Assembly: GCF_000499845.2 (NCBI RefSeq)
Contig: NC_023751.2
Coordinates: forward strand, 6,723,835-6,787,834
DNA length: 64,000 nucleotides
Reading direction: 5' to 3'
From: Phaseolus vulgaris
Lineage: Eukaryota > Streptophyta > Magnoliopsida > Fabales > Fabaceae
Part shown: one piece after another, positions 22,086 to 35,033 of the stretch
Layout of the letters: each line of letters begins with the position of its first letter
How positions within the stretch are numbered: position 1 is the first letter of the stretch
Program-made: the position numbers and the translations under genes
Notes under the pieces: generated by a model
What the model saw: the letters and a program-made list of their open reading frames with translations, nothing else
Told to the model about the DNA's origin: nothing
The model's database searches: none

Positions 22086-24049
22086 TTCACCATCACATAA
22101 AAAAATATTATTAAAAAAAATATAAAATATGGAATATACCAATGAATTTAATTTTTAAAATATTAAAAGCTAACAAAAACATAAAATAATTTGGATTAGG
22201 AGGGTGATTCAAGCACATACGGCTCCTAATATGAGGATAAAATCCAAAAAAACTTTATTTGTGGTACTTGGGAAGCATTGTTGCAGCTTGCGTGCAGGTG
22301 TGTAAGTTTCATTTATCACCATATTATCCCAAATCGCTATCCACTAATGCAAACAACAATGCAATCTCCTTTATTAATTTCTACAATGTTCCTTATAATA
22401 AAGAATAAATAGTTCACACACTATGGACATAAATACTTTTTACATAACTATGTAATTAATCATATAAAATTATATACAAAATTTTTAAAATAATTATTAT
22501 TAGTATATTTATATACACTTATAAGGTCTAAATAGTACCTCTTATCCTGACTTAAGAATTGTTTCTGATTTTCAACATTTTTATTTATTTTTTCTTGTAA
22601 TTCGGACGGAAACTAATCTTCAAGATCATTTTTTTTTATCATCAAATCTTCAAGATCATATAAGTGTTATATTAAGGTGATGAAAACATACCTTGTATGA
22701 CCGTGCTTATTTATAATTTTTAAAATGAACTATTCTATTTATAAACAGTATTTAATATATATATATATATATATATATTTTACATATCTTTATTAAAATA
22801 ATATTATTTGATTATGGCATGTTATTGAATTTATAGTATATTATCTCATTTACTACGTATCTAATATTTTAAATATATCCAATCAATTCATTTATGATAC
22901 CAAGTGATTTAGTTTACTTTATCTCTACCGATACAATCAGGATAATAACTTTACATTAATTAACATCATGTAGAAATCAAAATAGAAAAATATTAAATAA
23001 AATAATTTAAGTTCTAAAAAAGATACAATGTTATAAAAATGTATCATTTGAATAGTATTACTTAAACAAAATATATAGTATATAATTACACCATAAATAC
23101 TTACTTTTGCTGTGCATTTTGATGCGTGGCTTCTCTTTAAACAAGCTTTCCTTGACTAAACGACATTTAATGATGCCGTTGCAGCCCAATGCAATGTTGT
23201 GTTGTCTTGTCACTTACTTAGACGCCTTGACGTTTTTGTTTGTGCTCATTACCCTTCTAGTCTCCTTGATTTTATTCTCACCATTTTCCTATTATCTCTG
23301 ATATTCTTTTTATTTAAATTATTTAATTATTTAAAAGTATACTTAAAATTAAAATTTTATTATTCATTTTTCAACTTTTTGGTGAGTAAAACGAGAAACA
23401 GAATTATAAATTAAGAGAATATTTTAATGAAATATAATAATTTGGTTAAAATTTATTTTATTTAATTTGCAATATTTATAGTAGATCTAAATCAAATTAA
23501 AATTTGAATTAAGTTAAAAAACTTAATAATATTTGATGAATTTAAGCAAGCACTTACGTTGTATATTTCCTGTTTACATGGATTGATAAAATGTGAAGGA
23601 AAAAAAAAATCAAAAAAATTTAGATTTTGAGCATTCCTAAGGCGAGCGGATAGAAGGAGAAAGATAAATAATAATATGTATACTATTTTACTCTTTGTTT
23701 TAATTATACTTGCAAAAAGATGTAAATTTAATTGAAGAACAATGATTGAGAGAGATTAAATGTTTGGCTCTTTAATAGATTTTAAATAATGGTAGAAAGT
23801 AAAATATTTGTAAACATTAAATTAAATTTCCTCAATCAATTTAATTGCATAAATGAACTAAGGAAAATAATTAATATAACGTTATGTTATTGTATAATTT
23901 ATTATATTATCTAATTAATTTAATTTTTCTTTTATGATATGAATTAAATATGATTTAAACTTTTCTATTCCTATGAACCAGCCCATGATAACAATTGGAC
24001 GGTGAAACTGAGGTTCAACCATGATTTAGGCTTAAACCAAAGAGGGGAA
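22086..24049. other. AT-rich intergenic DNA
   Basis: No gene recognised. Includes a short (TA)n tract near 22758-22778. Confidence 0.4.
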
Positions 24050-24250
24050 AACTCATGTCTTAACTAATCATGGTTAATCGAACGGTGACCAAACGGTGTT
24101 AGCCAGGCCTTTGACAGATGCCACGTGGGGGAACGAGCGATCGCCAGGCTACGTGAACTTTCCTCTGAGTCGGCCACGTGGACTCCGCAAATCGCTACTG
24201 GTGGATTGTATTATCCCTTCCCGAGCAGCCATTGGCTCAACGGGACCACA
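24050..24250. promoter_or_regulatory. GC-rich islet with two perfect G-boxes
   Basis: CCACGTGG occurs exactly at 24121-24128 and 24174-24181, 53 bp apart, with a third ACGT core between them (CTACGTGAAC) and an inverted CCAAT (GCCATTGGCT) near 24226. G-boxes bind bZIP and bHLH factors in plants. The islet is 1.1 kb upstream of the WD40 gene start and could be its distal promoter, an enhancer, or the promoter of a lost gene. Confidence 0.45.
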
Positions 24251-25276
24251 TTTTTATTTTTTCCAACCATTTTTCTAACTTTTTTCTCCGTAAAATTAAA
24301 ATCATTTCCAACATGTAATAATCACCTTTTCTGTTTCATATATTTCTGCAGTGTCTGAGAATGATGTATTTAAGGACGGCCATTGAATTTTGCTATTCGT
24401 CAACTCTTTTTTTATTGATAAACAGACCATGTATGTGGTTATAAAATGGGAAAGGCTGAAATGGATTTTTTAAATCTTAAATGTCTGCAAAATATCAACT
24501 CTATGTATAAGTATAATTTTTGTTCTTTTTCGGAGGGAGTAAGACTATATAAAATGTTCTTGACAACCATGGTTAAAGAAATGACGGTTTTCGTTAGGTT
24601 GGTAATTAATAATGTCGTGAATATTATCCGCTTCGTGTGGTCAATTTCATCTGTAAATATGGTTAAATTTATTTTATAAATGATAAAAGAATTAAATTAT
24701 TTATATAATTATGTATTTATAATTATCACGTTTACTACATGAAATTAATCACTTGTGATGTTATAAAGTTAGTGACCATTAGATGTAATTAATTTTATCT
24801 CAGCGCGTGTTATAAATTCATTGACTATATGTAAACATAGTCAATACTACTGTGTACCAAACAATCAATCAATAGTGTAAATGAATGTGATTATAGACAT
24901 GGTCAAAGAGATTCAGTTCTCCTAGTAAACTTCTTAAAGCCCATGCCATGGACATAGCTAATTTCATTCTTTGGAAAGTTAAAATTTTAAAAATAATAAA
25001 ATTTAGAAACAAAAGTAATGTGAAAACGATGGTGTGAGAGAGTGGTGGTAGCAATGAAAACTCTGGGCCGAAACCTAACCCAACCCAAGGGGAAAAGGCA
25101 AGGGCTCTGGCGTTGATTTGAGGTTAGAAGTAAACGGCAGGGACACAGTAAAGTAACGGTGGATTAAATATAGCTCATAAGATTCCACCTCCGCCTAATA
25201 CCGAAACGGCGGGTCCCACCCATCTTCCTCCCCTTCGCTTCGCTTCGCTTCCCATCTCTTCTTCGCTGCTCCACTC

Positions 25277-25284
25277 TATAAGTA
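25277..25284 (+). promoter_or_regulatory. TATA box of the WD40 gene (TATAAGTA)
   Basis: CTATAAGTAC lies 71 bp before the ATG at 25348, giving a predicted start near 25308 and a CT/CA-rich leader of about 40 nt. Upstream is a pyrimidine-rich run (CTTCGCTTCGCTTCGCTTCC), common in plant core promoters. Confidence 0.6.
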
Positions 25285-25347
25285 CACCACCACACACTTT
25301 CACTCTACGCCATTTTCTTCATCTCAATAGTCTTATTCTCTCTCTAA

Positions 25348-28300
25348 ATGGAGCACTTCAACAACGACGATCTTGAGTGCGTCGGCGACTACTACCACGA
25401 CGATGACGTTCCTGATTTCCAAGGCCAAAACTCCGCCGACATTCTTCCTCAGCAACCCTCCCATGCCGACTATCACGATTCCGACTTCGACGTTGACGAC
25501 GAAGATCTTCTACCCGTACGCCTTCTTCTCTCTCACTTCTTTCTTTTTCTTTCCTTTTATTTCATTCATTAAGGTTCTCTTTTGCGACAACAGAGTAATG
25601 CAAAGACTGATACCACCGCTTCAGAAGCAAGAAACGGGAAAGACATCCAGGGAATCCCCTGGGAGAGGCTCAATTATAGCAGAGACGAGTACCGCGAGAC
25701 TCGATTGAAGCAGTATAAAAATTACGAGAGCCTCTCCCGTTCACGCCACCACCTTCATAAGGTTTCTCTATCTTGTTTTTGGTTCCTAGTAATAGTTCGT
25801 AAGTAAACAAAATTAATATAATTTCGAACCGTTTTTCTTAGGCTATATTTCTTTTTCGCAGGAGTGCTTGAACGTGCAGAAGGGGAAGACCTTCTATGAC
25901 TTCTTCTTCAATACAAGGCTCGTCAAGTCCACAATCGTGCATTTTCAGGTAGAGGCTTTGTTCATCGTCGCTTATTATGTAGATTCCTGAACATTTGAGG
26001 GTATAAGGGTCATTCAGTTGCGATACGCCTTTTTCACAGCTACATGTTAGCTTTAAACGTTTATTACTATAATTTTAATTAAAAAAATTAAAATTACGAG
26101 CATGCGTTCATTTATCTTACATGTTATCGTCTTTGTTATACTTTTGTAATAATTTTTATTCTGGTTTTTATGGACTACTGTTATCAGATAAAAGGGTTAT
26201 TTGCTTTAATGCGTGCAGCTTTTCTTTACTGTTGTTCGCCTCACAGCCATACCCGGCTGAGAGTTATCTGACTGAAAAATTTGCTGTGCATAATTTTCCT
26301 ATGCCAGTTTTGCAGGGTATGTAATTTGTATTTTTTTTTTAAACACATGGAATTAAAGGCAACTTCCCTTTATATAAGGGTTTGAATTGGATCTCTTTGG
26401 TACTTTACATGGATAAATTCTCAGTCAAATTTAAGCTTTGTATATTTTAAGATTAACATGTGGAAAGCTTTTTCCTCTGGAACATAATATATCATATCAT
26501 TAATTAATCTGTCTGGGAAAATTTTACAGTGCCCGGATTTCTTTAGAAAAAGAATTGAATCTTCGTTTAGAAAATTTTCTGATAGATATTTTCAGCAGTT
26601 TTCTTATCATTTGCCCTACTTCAGGGCTTTTTAACCCAGAATTTTATTCACTGATCCTCAAGCTTTTCTCCCCGTCCGTTTACAGTCTGTTTGTTTATCA
26701 ATTTTTCTTTATTATAAAATCAATGAAGTCAATTTTCAAGAGAATATCTTCGATAGATGCCAGATATTCTTTTCTTCAAACATGACTGTTTCATGCTAAT
26801 TTATGGGTATGAATGCATAAAGGCTATGCTATGACTTGACATTCTTAAGTTTGGTGATTTCCTTTGAACAGATTTTCTTCCATGTATATTAATATGCTTA
26901 CTTCCAATATAATGATGGTGCACACACAGCACCTTCATACATCCACATGCAACACTTTGGATTAGAGTAACAGAGATTTATCGACTTTGTCCATTTTTTT
27001 CCCAAAACTAAAATAATGATTTTGTGTTGTATTGCATCAATACTGTTTCTAAGTGGAACTAGCAGTCTTACCCTATAAAAGTTAGCCTACCTTGGTCTAT
27101 TTTTATTTTTCGTTAATTAGCAAAAACCATTTTGGATTCTTAAGCGAAATATGTTATTGGGATGTGCTTTCCTGCCGGAGGAGAAAGCTTACATGGTTGA
27201 CAGATCGTCTTGTATGTTCTCTTTTACTTTTAACAGTGCATTTAGCTTTCTTATTTACTACTAGAGAGACTTAATACTATAACAGTAGAAAGTTTTGTAC
27301 TTATACGGTTGAAGAATAATCTTTACTGCATTCTGCTGCTTGAATAATTCAATGTTTGTTTCCCATTTATATTTGCTGCTTTTTATGCATGAACAATCCA
27401 TTACCCTTATAAAACATATGCATGCGTGCATTCTTCTCTGTAATTGATATCTATTTGTGAAAGTAATAGCTGTTGCCCTATTTTTTTTCTGCAATTTAAT
27501 TTATTGCTTAACCTGTTTTTGCATTTGGGTCCTCTATTTATCTCTTTATGTCAGCTTTTAAAGCAGGTGGAAAGTGAGCAGCGTGGCAGGACCTTATAAT
27601 ATGGTATGATAGGAAAATATCTGACCACATCTGAGAGGGCTCTAACAATATCTGTTATTAGTTAGTCTTGATCTTTTCCTTGTCAAGAGAGGCTTTTACC
27701 TCTTCATGCTTCATGCTTATTTGTGTATTTTTACGTTCTTCTTGTCTATAGAATACTAATCATTTAATTAATGTTTATTGTATGTTCAGTCCTTTTCGTA
27801 CCTAGATAGTCTATTACCTGACTGGTGATGTAAATGTTACATTTAGCAATAATATGGAGATAACTCATACTGTATAGAACTGTGGTTGTTTGATAAATTC
27901 TATTGTATTTTAGAAAAGTTCTTATTCCGCCTCATCATCATGAAGCACTTTTATTTGTTTAGAAGACACATGATTAAGTTTTCTTCAGTTGTATTCGTAC
28001 CCGCTTTCCAATTGGAGACTGTATGTCTCGGTGATTGTTGATTTCCATTAAATTAAACTATCACTGGTGTGTTCACACATGATTAAAACGATAGCCTTTT
28101 CGTTCTCGGCTGTCTTGTTCTCCCTCCAGTAATCGGAGTCATTGATTGTAGTTTGGCCACTGGCATGCATCATGTCCATATTTAACACCCAATCACTTGA
28201 ATTCTGCCTCTTTTGCTCGAATGGAAATGACGAAGATATACAATTCTGTGCTTTAAGTCCAATGTCACCTGACACGTACACAAACTCTGAATCAATTAGG

Positions 28301-29894
28301 AGTCACAATATACTAAAACAACAGCTTAATGCAACAATACTTCGATATCGTACATCCTACTACTCTTAGTTCTAACAATTAGATTAATTGTTATTTGACA
28401 GAAATATTTATAATTAAAGGGTCATGTTCAATTCTAGACCTTGGTGGCTTGTTTATCATATTATATTTTCTCTTACTTTTTCCCTGTTGGGTGTTGATAT
28501 TGATGTCATCAATATATGCAGCTGAGGAATTTGTTGTGGGCAACTTCGAAGCATGATGTATACCTTATGCAAAACTACTCAGTTATGCACTGGTCCGCAG
28601 TATTACGAAGGGGTAAAGAAGTGCTTAACGTAGCCAAACCAATTGTTCCAAGCCTTGTACGTAGCCACTTAGTTAATCAGATTTGTTACAGTTGTGCTCA
28701 ATGCATTGGATACTAGTGTTTTTTTGTTCATATGCAGAAGCGTCCTGGATTTTTGGCTCAGCCTGTCTCCAGAGTGCAAATAAGCACCATGATTGTTAAG
28801 GAAAATCTGATGGTGGCCGGTGGTTTCCATGGTGAGCTTATATGCAAGGTAGGGTTATAATTTCTTTCCAACTCAATAATTAACTGTATGAAGCGCCCCG
28901 TTTTTAAATTGTGTGAATTATTCATGGACCAGAATTTGAAGCAGCCTGGAGTTCTATTTTGTGATAAAATAACTACAGATGATACTGCCATAACCAATGC
29001 TGTGGATGTTTACCGCAATCCAGCGTAAGCAGCTAAATGCAGACATTTTTGTTTTAAATTTTTGTTTTGGTTAAGTTTATATAACTGAACCTTTTGCAGT
29101 GGATCGTTGAGAGTCATCACAGCAAATAATGATTCCCAAGTTCGGGTTTTTGATGCAGAGAATTTTGCTTCTCTTGGTTGTTTCAACTATGATTGGTCTG
29201 TTAATGTGAGTATCATGAACTGATATTCCTGTTACTACAGTCTTCATCTCTTCAATTTATTTTTTTTGAACATAGAAGTTATGTTTACATAATGGCCATT
29301 GCAGAATATTTCTGTTAGCCCGGATGGGAAGTTGTTAGCTGTACTTGGGGACAGCAGTGAGTGCTTGATAGCTGATGCTAACAATGGAAAGGTACTTCAA
29401 TTTGCAATTGTTTTTAAGGTTTTATTTTCCTTAATTTTGAATGTGATTTCTAATTTTATAAATGTTATGGTATCGCCCAGGTTACTGGAAGCTTAAAAGG
29501 TCACTTGGACTACTCTTTTGCATCGGCTTGGCACCCGGATGGACGGATATTGGCTACTGGGAATCAGGACACAACTTGCAGGTTGTGGGACATAAGAAAT
29601 CTTTCACAATCTCTAGCTGTGTTAAAGGGAAGAATGGGCGCAATAAGAGCCTTACGATTCACATCTGATGGACGGTTTTTGGCTATGGCTGAGCCTGCAG
29701 ACTTCGTCCATATTTTTGACTCTCATTCTGGTTATGTACAAGGTCAAGAAATAGATCTATTTGGCGAGATTGCTGGTATATCCTTTAGCCCAGACACAGA
29801 GGCTCTATTTGTGGGCATTGCTGACCGAACCTATGGTAGCTTGTTAGAGTTCGCCAGAAAACGTTACAATTATTACCTAGACCCCATGTTTTAA
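25348..29894 (+). CDS. WD40-repeat protein, uncharacterised (C2A9.03-like), 9 exons
   Basis: Exons 25348-25515, 25594-25761, 25862-25948, 28522-28656, 28738-28848, 28933-29024, 29100-29205, 29305-29391 and 29481-29894 join in phase over GT-AG introns, giving 455 residues. Residues 1-56 are very acidic (DDDVPDFQ, DVDDEDLLP). Residues about 66-140 contain the conserved GIPWERLNYSRDEYRETRLKQY and STIVHFQLRNLLWATSKHDV, typical of the plant/fungal family annotated as WD repeat-containing protein C2A9.03-like. Beta-propeller blades follow: LMVAGGFHGELICK, LRVITANNDSQVRVFD, ISVSPDGKLLAVLGD, and FASAWHPDGRILATGNQD with CRLWDIR near residue 355. The protein ends LDPMF. Such proteins are usually scaffolds; no enzymatic motif is visible and the function is unknown. 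Intron 3 is 2.57 kb. Confidence 0.92.
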
Positions 29895-30719
29895 TGGAGT
29901 GCTGTGCCTCAACGCATATACAGCTATCCACTCCATGTGCATATATACCACAGCCTTTTCTTTTTCTTTTTAATTTAGTGGAGAGGCATGATGTATAATT
30001 TGGCTCCAGGAAACTATTTTTGTGATTGTTTTCATTTTATAGCTAATTATATTTTGCCTCCGATAATCTCCTTGCTTGCTATTTTAAACTTACATTTCCT
30101 AAAACTTTTAATCGTTTATTTTTAGTTTTCATAGTTTATTTACACCCTTTAATTGTGAACTTGTAATTATAAATTATTTTTTCAAAAATGTTTTTACTTG
30201 AATTTATTGGCGAGTTTAAAGAAATTCTGTAAAAATATATTAGTCCATTCAGTTAAAAATCTTCAACTATTTAAATGAAGTTAATTTAAGAAATTATAAT
30301 TACGAATTGTAGTAGGCAGTGTAAATAGATGCATAAAAGTATTAATAGATCCATTAATTACTAATAGAAATATAATCACAAAAAGAATATACATTAAAAT
30401 AAAATAGAAATATAATCAATAGAAATAATAAGACTTATTATTTATATGATAATATATATTATTGTAGTTTAATAAAATGAAAAAAATTTGAGTAAATCAT
30501 ATTAATGTAAAAAAAATTAATTCAATAATATTTTAAATAAATTATTGAATCCAGCATACCTATATCTAAAATATCAAATACTTGTGAATCAATTTTTAAT
30601 GTAATATGTAAATACTATTTGTAATATATTACTTTTTATTTAAATCATTCATATATATACAATTTTTAAGTCGCGTTAATTTGATAGTTATTTTTATATT
30701 ATTAAAGTCTCCTTTAATC
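29895..30719. other. 3' flank of the WD40 gene and AT-rich spacer
   Basis: The gene's 3' UTR should lie in the first 100-200 bp after 29894. The remainder is AT-rich with no further gene seen. Confidence 0.4.
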
Positions 30720-32461
30720 GGCTTAATTACCAATCTAGCACCATTTATACTTTTATTTTTCCATCTAAATCTTTTATTTTTATTTCTCTATTTAGTACCT
30801 TTTTGTTTTTATTGGTATCTTTTTATTTTTATTTTCCTATCTAGCACTATTTCAAAAATAAATTCAAAAGTAATAAATTAGAAAAAATAATAAATTAGAA
30901 AAAATGATAATTTTAATTTTAAATGGATTAAATTTTTTTTAATATTTAAAATAGTTAGAAATAAAATTAATGAATAAAAAAATGATTTTTACAAAATAAA
31001 AATAAAAAAATAATAAATTAAAAATGTTTAATTTAATTTTTTTTTAAGAATGAAAAAAATAAAAACTCTACAACAACATAAAGTTAAATTTATAAACATA
31101 AATTAGTATTTATTTTTATTATTATTAATGATGTAATCATGTTAATTTGAAGTAAAAAATATAGAACATAATTATAAAAAAAATCAAAGTCAATTAGTAT
31201 TAATTAATAGTGGACACACAAATAATATTGAAGTGTCTACCTAAATGTAAAATTCTTAAAAAAAACTAATGCAATTGCTACACTTAATGCTTAAAAATAA
31301 GAAAAAATAAATGAAAAAATAAATAAATATAAAAAATAAAAATAGCAACATTGTAATAGGTCTTTTATGTTACGAAAGACTATTTGATGGAACTCAGAAA
31401 TGAAGAGTATTGGTCTGTATACATTGGTCAAATACTATGTCCAAATCCCGACATGAAAAGAACTTCAAAGGGGAGGCTTAAGTCAAGTCGAATAAGGACT
31501 GATATGGACATAAGATAACAACATGATGGAACAAAAAAATGTTCATATTGTCAAACACCATGATACACAAAAAACACTTGTCCCAACATTACTGGATTAT
31601 ACACTTCTCGTCATTAATCATGTTTTATTTCGCACAAACTATTTAATGTAACATTGAAGAAAATATTAAATGAATGATCATCTTTCATTTATTTTCTTTT
31701 TAATGATCAACATATACTTATTTAGTATCGCCTTATATCTCTTATCTTTATCTTGTTTGAATTATTTTGTTTATATATTTTATCTTTATCTTATTTTGTT
31801 TTGCCTTTATTTTATATCTTTTATGTTTTTAGTTATTATTTTTTATGCCATTCTTTATTTATTTTTGTTTTTTGTTTTAATTTTATTGTTGTTGTTTTAT
31901 TTTCTATACTTATTTATTTTTGTATTTTTCTTCTTCTCATTTTTAAGCATTAAGTAGCATTTGCATTAGTTTTTTTTTTAGGATTTTACATTTAGGGTAG
32001 ACACTTCAATATTATTTGTATGTCCACTATTAATTAATACTAATTGACTTTGTTTTTTTTTATAATTATGTCCGGTATTTTTTACTTGAAATTAACATGA
32101 TTACATCATCAATAATAATAAAAATATATATTAATTTATGTTTATAGATTCAACTTTGATATTGTTGTAGAGTTTAATTTTTTATTTTCTTCATTTTAAA
32201 AAATAAATTAAACTAAACATTTTAAATTTATTACTTTTTTGTTTTTATTTTATAAAAAATTATTTCTTTATTCATTAATTATATTTCTAACTATTTTAAA
32301 CATTAAAAATATTTATTTTTTAATGCATTCAAAATTAAAATTATAAAAAAAATTATTATTTATTTATTTATTTTTGAATCGGTGCTAGATAGAAAAATAA
32401 AAACAAAAGGATGCTAAATAAGAAAATAAAAGTATAAATTATGTAGATAAGTAATTTACCC
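30720..32461. mobile_element. long-inverted-repeat element (MULE-derived), 1.74 kb
   Basis: The left arm (about 30720-31335) and right arm (about 31900-32461) are inverse copies of one another over roughly 550-600 bp. Examples are TATTAATTAATAGTGGACA with its inverse, and AATATTGAAGTGTCTACC with its inverse. The outer ends read GGCTTAATTAC and, inverted, GGGTAAATTAC. The centre holds a degraded transposase tail (separate entry). Flanking 9-mers do not match cleanly. Long inverted repeats plus the transposase remnant suggest a deletion derivative of a Mutator-like element. Confidence 0.7.
31366..31593 (+). pseudogene. C-terminal fragment of a MULE-type transposase with decayed zinc knuckle
   Basis: The frame reads EEYWSVYIGQILCPNPDMKR, then a GRxKSSRIRTDMD-like basic stretch, a TAA, KCSYCQTP, a TGA, and YTKNTCPN. 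This resembles the GRPKS-type linker and CX2CX4HX4C knuckle found at the end of plant Mutator-like transposases. The two stops and a Tyr at the knuckle's histidine position show it is dead. It lies exactly in the centre of the inverted-repeat element. Family assignment is from motif recollection. Confidence 0.6.
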
Positions 32462-33522
32462 TTTACACATCTTAAATTTTTAATAATTAATAATTATGTA
32501 TATAGATAAAGTGAAGTGGGGTGTGCCATCTGCCACTGGGCAGTTGTTGCTGAGTTTCATGTCCCCAACAATCAAACCAACTTGTCGACCAACCTCCAAT
32601 GCAGTGTCTGACCTTCTCATGGTAATTATATACTATAATTTTATTTAAAGTGTTCAGAAATTAAAATCAATTTGACCCAAAGCATGAGAAATTGAACAGG
32701 CTTGAATTGATTCAAAAGCGTGTAATAATAATACACAATTTTCCTTGGCAGGTGGTAGATGGAGAAGGAACCAAATGCAATGTGAGATAAATATTAAAAA
32801 GAATGGCCAAAACGTTGAGTCAGTTGCTAATTAAGTCATACAAGAAACCTCCCTCCATTTAATACTTACTTCTTCGCTTTTACTTTTCATTTCCCATATT
32901 AAATTGGATTAGCAATTTTGGTTTACTGCAAACACCTTGTGTTATTAATTAAATTGATGAAGGGAAGATGTTGTTGTGGTGGTGACATACGCGTTTTCTG
33001 CGTCTGCGTACTAAGAGCCCAATTTTATACGCTAGCTACCACTATTTTTTAATTTTGACACTAAGGTCTACATCATCCTTATTAATACAACCTCCTTAAT
33101 GTTCTTGCGGGAGCATATGTGTCAGAATATCAGCATTCGCTGATTTGAATGCGTTGAATGCTGTCATAAAACAAAATTCACGACTTCTTCACTTGTCTGC
33201 AACCGACTCAATAACAGGTGATCGTGATGATCTAATTTCCCAGACCAGAGAGAGAGGGTAGCAAAATCTTCAACCTTAGGATTTATTGCAAACATTTGGT
33301 TTTGGTTTTCAGAACATTCGGAAAGGACTCGCCACTTTACTCCTATTCCATTTTTATTTCTCAATGTTTATAGGGATTTTTTAACATTTAGATGTTTTTT
33401 AATTTGAGATAAATTTAATATTTTAATTAGTACGTTTAGAGTAGTGGAATACTAATTCAAATACTTTCATGGTTTAAACTAGAATACTAATAAAAAGTGA
33501 GAAAAAAATTAGAATTTCATGG
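32462..33522. other. intergenic DNA, no gene identified
   Basis: A short less AT-rich stretch at 32.5-32.6 kb (GTGCCATCTGCCACTGGGC) and another near 33.1-33.3 kb. Reading frames are short and unfamiliar. Confidence 0.4.
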
Positions 33523-35033
33523 TGTACCGGTATGGGCGATACCGACACATGGACTCCCTGACCGAGACCATGGGAATCCGGCCGAGTCCTGAGAGTCTTG
33601 GCCGTGTCCTGCGAATCTTGGCCGAGGCGACTGAGACCTAGGAGACTTGGTCGAAGCTAGACATGCCTGTCCGAGACGAGTAAAGTCACCACAGCCGGTC
33701 GACCGACCCATACTACAGTTAACGCTCAAACCAAGGTCAGTGAAATTAATCCGTCATTAAGGATTAGGTAATACGATCCTAAACGAGATCCACTCCGCTA
33801 ATCAGACCCAATAAGGTAAGTCCATTATAATAATATAAATAACACACATCCCAAGTAGAAAGGTATGTAATTTATTAATGTTCATCTACTAGAGTACTAC
33901 CCGCTTTACTGACTTGAGCGTTAGAGTGCCTTCGCAGGTACCCCACCATCTGGTGTTCACCCGAGACCGAGTGTTGAAGGAGAAGCAGGAGGACGAGAGG
34001 AACTCCAGTTCATCACCCAGCAACCTGACCGATCGAAGGAAGGAGAAAAAGGGTTTTTTGACCATGATGGGGTTATTTTTTTTTTGTTTTTACCAAAATG
34101 GGGTCCATTTAAAAAAAATTACAAATTTAGGCAAGTCGTGCCTAATTGGGACGACTTCATATGCAGAAGTCGTCCCAATTAGGCACGACTTCTGTCATGT
34201 CATACTAAAGTCGTGCCAACTTGGTACGACTTCTGCCCTGTCATACTGAAGTCGTGCCAACTTGGCACGACTTCTGCCCTGTCATACTGAAGTCGTGCCA
34301 ACTTGGCAGAATTTCTGCCACGTCATAATTTATTTTTAATTTTATTGTTTATATATTGGGTAGTAAGTTATGTAATGTTAAAAATTAATTTCTTCTCATC
34401 CCGTGTTATGTAAAATCATTACTTCTCAAGCTATTTATTTTGCAAATTCACAACAATAATTCTCTATTTATTTTCCAAATATAATAATTTTTCATTTATC
34501 TATTTATTTCCAAATTCAATAACAATTTTCTTCATTTTTTAATTAATCAAATAATCAAGTTATTGTATTACATTACTGTCAAACATGATCCATACACGAT
34601 TATCCAATTTTTTGTTCCTTAAAACTAACACTCTTAGAAAATTATGTATCAAATTAATTTTTAACATTACATAACTTACTATCCAATATATAAACAATAA
34701 AATTAAAAAAAATATGACGTGGCAGAAGTCATGTCAACTTGACACGACTTCAATATGACGGAGCAGAAGTCGTGCCAAGTTGGCACGACTTCAGTATGAC
34801 AGGGCAGAAGTTGTGTCAAGTTGGCACGACTTTAGTATGACATGGCAGAAGTCGTGCCTAATTGGAACGATTTCTGCATATGAAGTCGTGCCGAATTGGC
34901 ACGACTTGCCTAAATTTGTAATTTTTTTAAACGAACCCATTTTGGTAAAAACAAAAAAAAAATAACCCCATGGTAAAAAAACCAAGAAAAAGACTTCAAT
35001 AGTTCTGCAGGTCTCATCTCCCTAGTAGGAACA
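33523..35033 (+). mobile_element. solo LTR (same family as 21.5 kb), split by a nested element
   Basis: Starts TGTACCGGTATGGGCG at 33523 and ends CCTAGTAGGAACA at 35033, the inverse of the 21.5-22.1 kb copy. TATAAATA is at 33834-33841; the conserved block TTGAGCGTTAGAGTGCCTTC is at about 33913-33932. Within the LTR's 3' part, 34052-34983 is foreign (next entry). The two halves together make about 570 bp, matching the other copy. The flanking 5-mers CATGG/CATAC match only 3 of 5. Confidence 0.8.
34052..34983. mobile_element. foldback/Mutator-like element nested in the LTR, palindromic arms
   Basis: Ends GGTTTTTTGACCAT and, inverted, GGTTTTTTTACCAT. The 9-mers GAGAAAAAG (34043-34051) and AAGAAAAAG (34984-34992) form an 8/9 target duplication inside the LTR sequence. 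Both arms, about 340 bp each, are inverted copies. Inside each arm are repeated palindromes of the type AGTCGTGCCAACTTGGCAC.. with period near 42 bp, separated by TGCCCTGTCATACT. The 34.4-34.65 kb centre is unique and non-coding. Confidence 0.85.

Noticed and set aside
31670..31957. 95-codon Phe/Leu/Tyr-rich plus-strand ORF
   Set aside because: Low-complexity T-rich sequence inside the right part of the inverted-repeat element; no domain.
33914..34249. 111-codon plus-strand ORF
   Set aside because: It runs from LTR sequence into the nested palindromic element and has no protein meaning.
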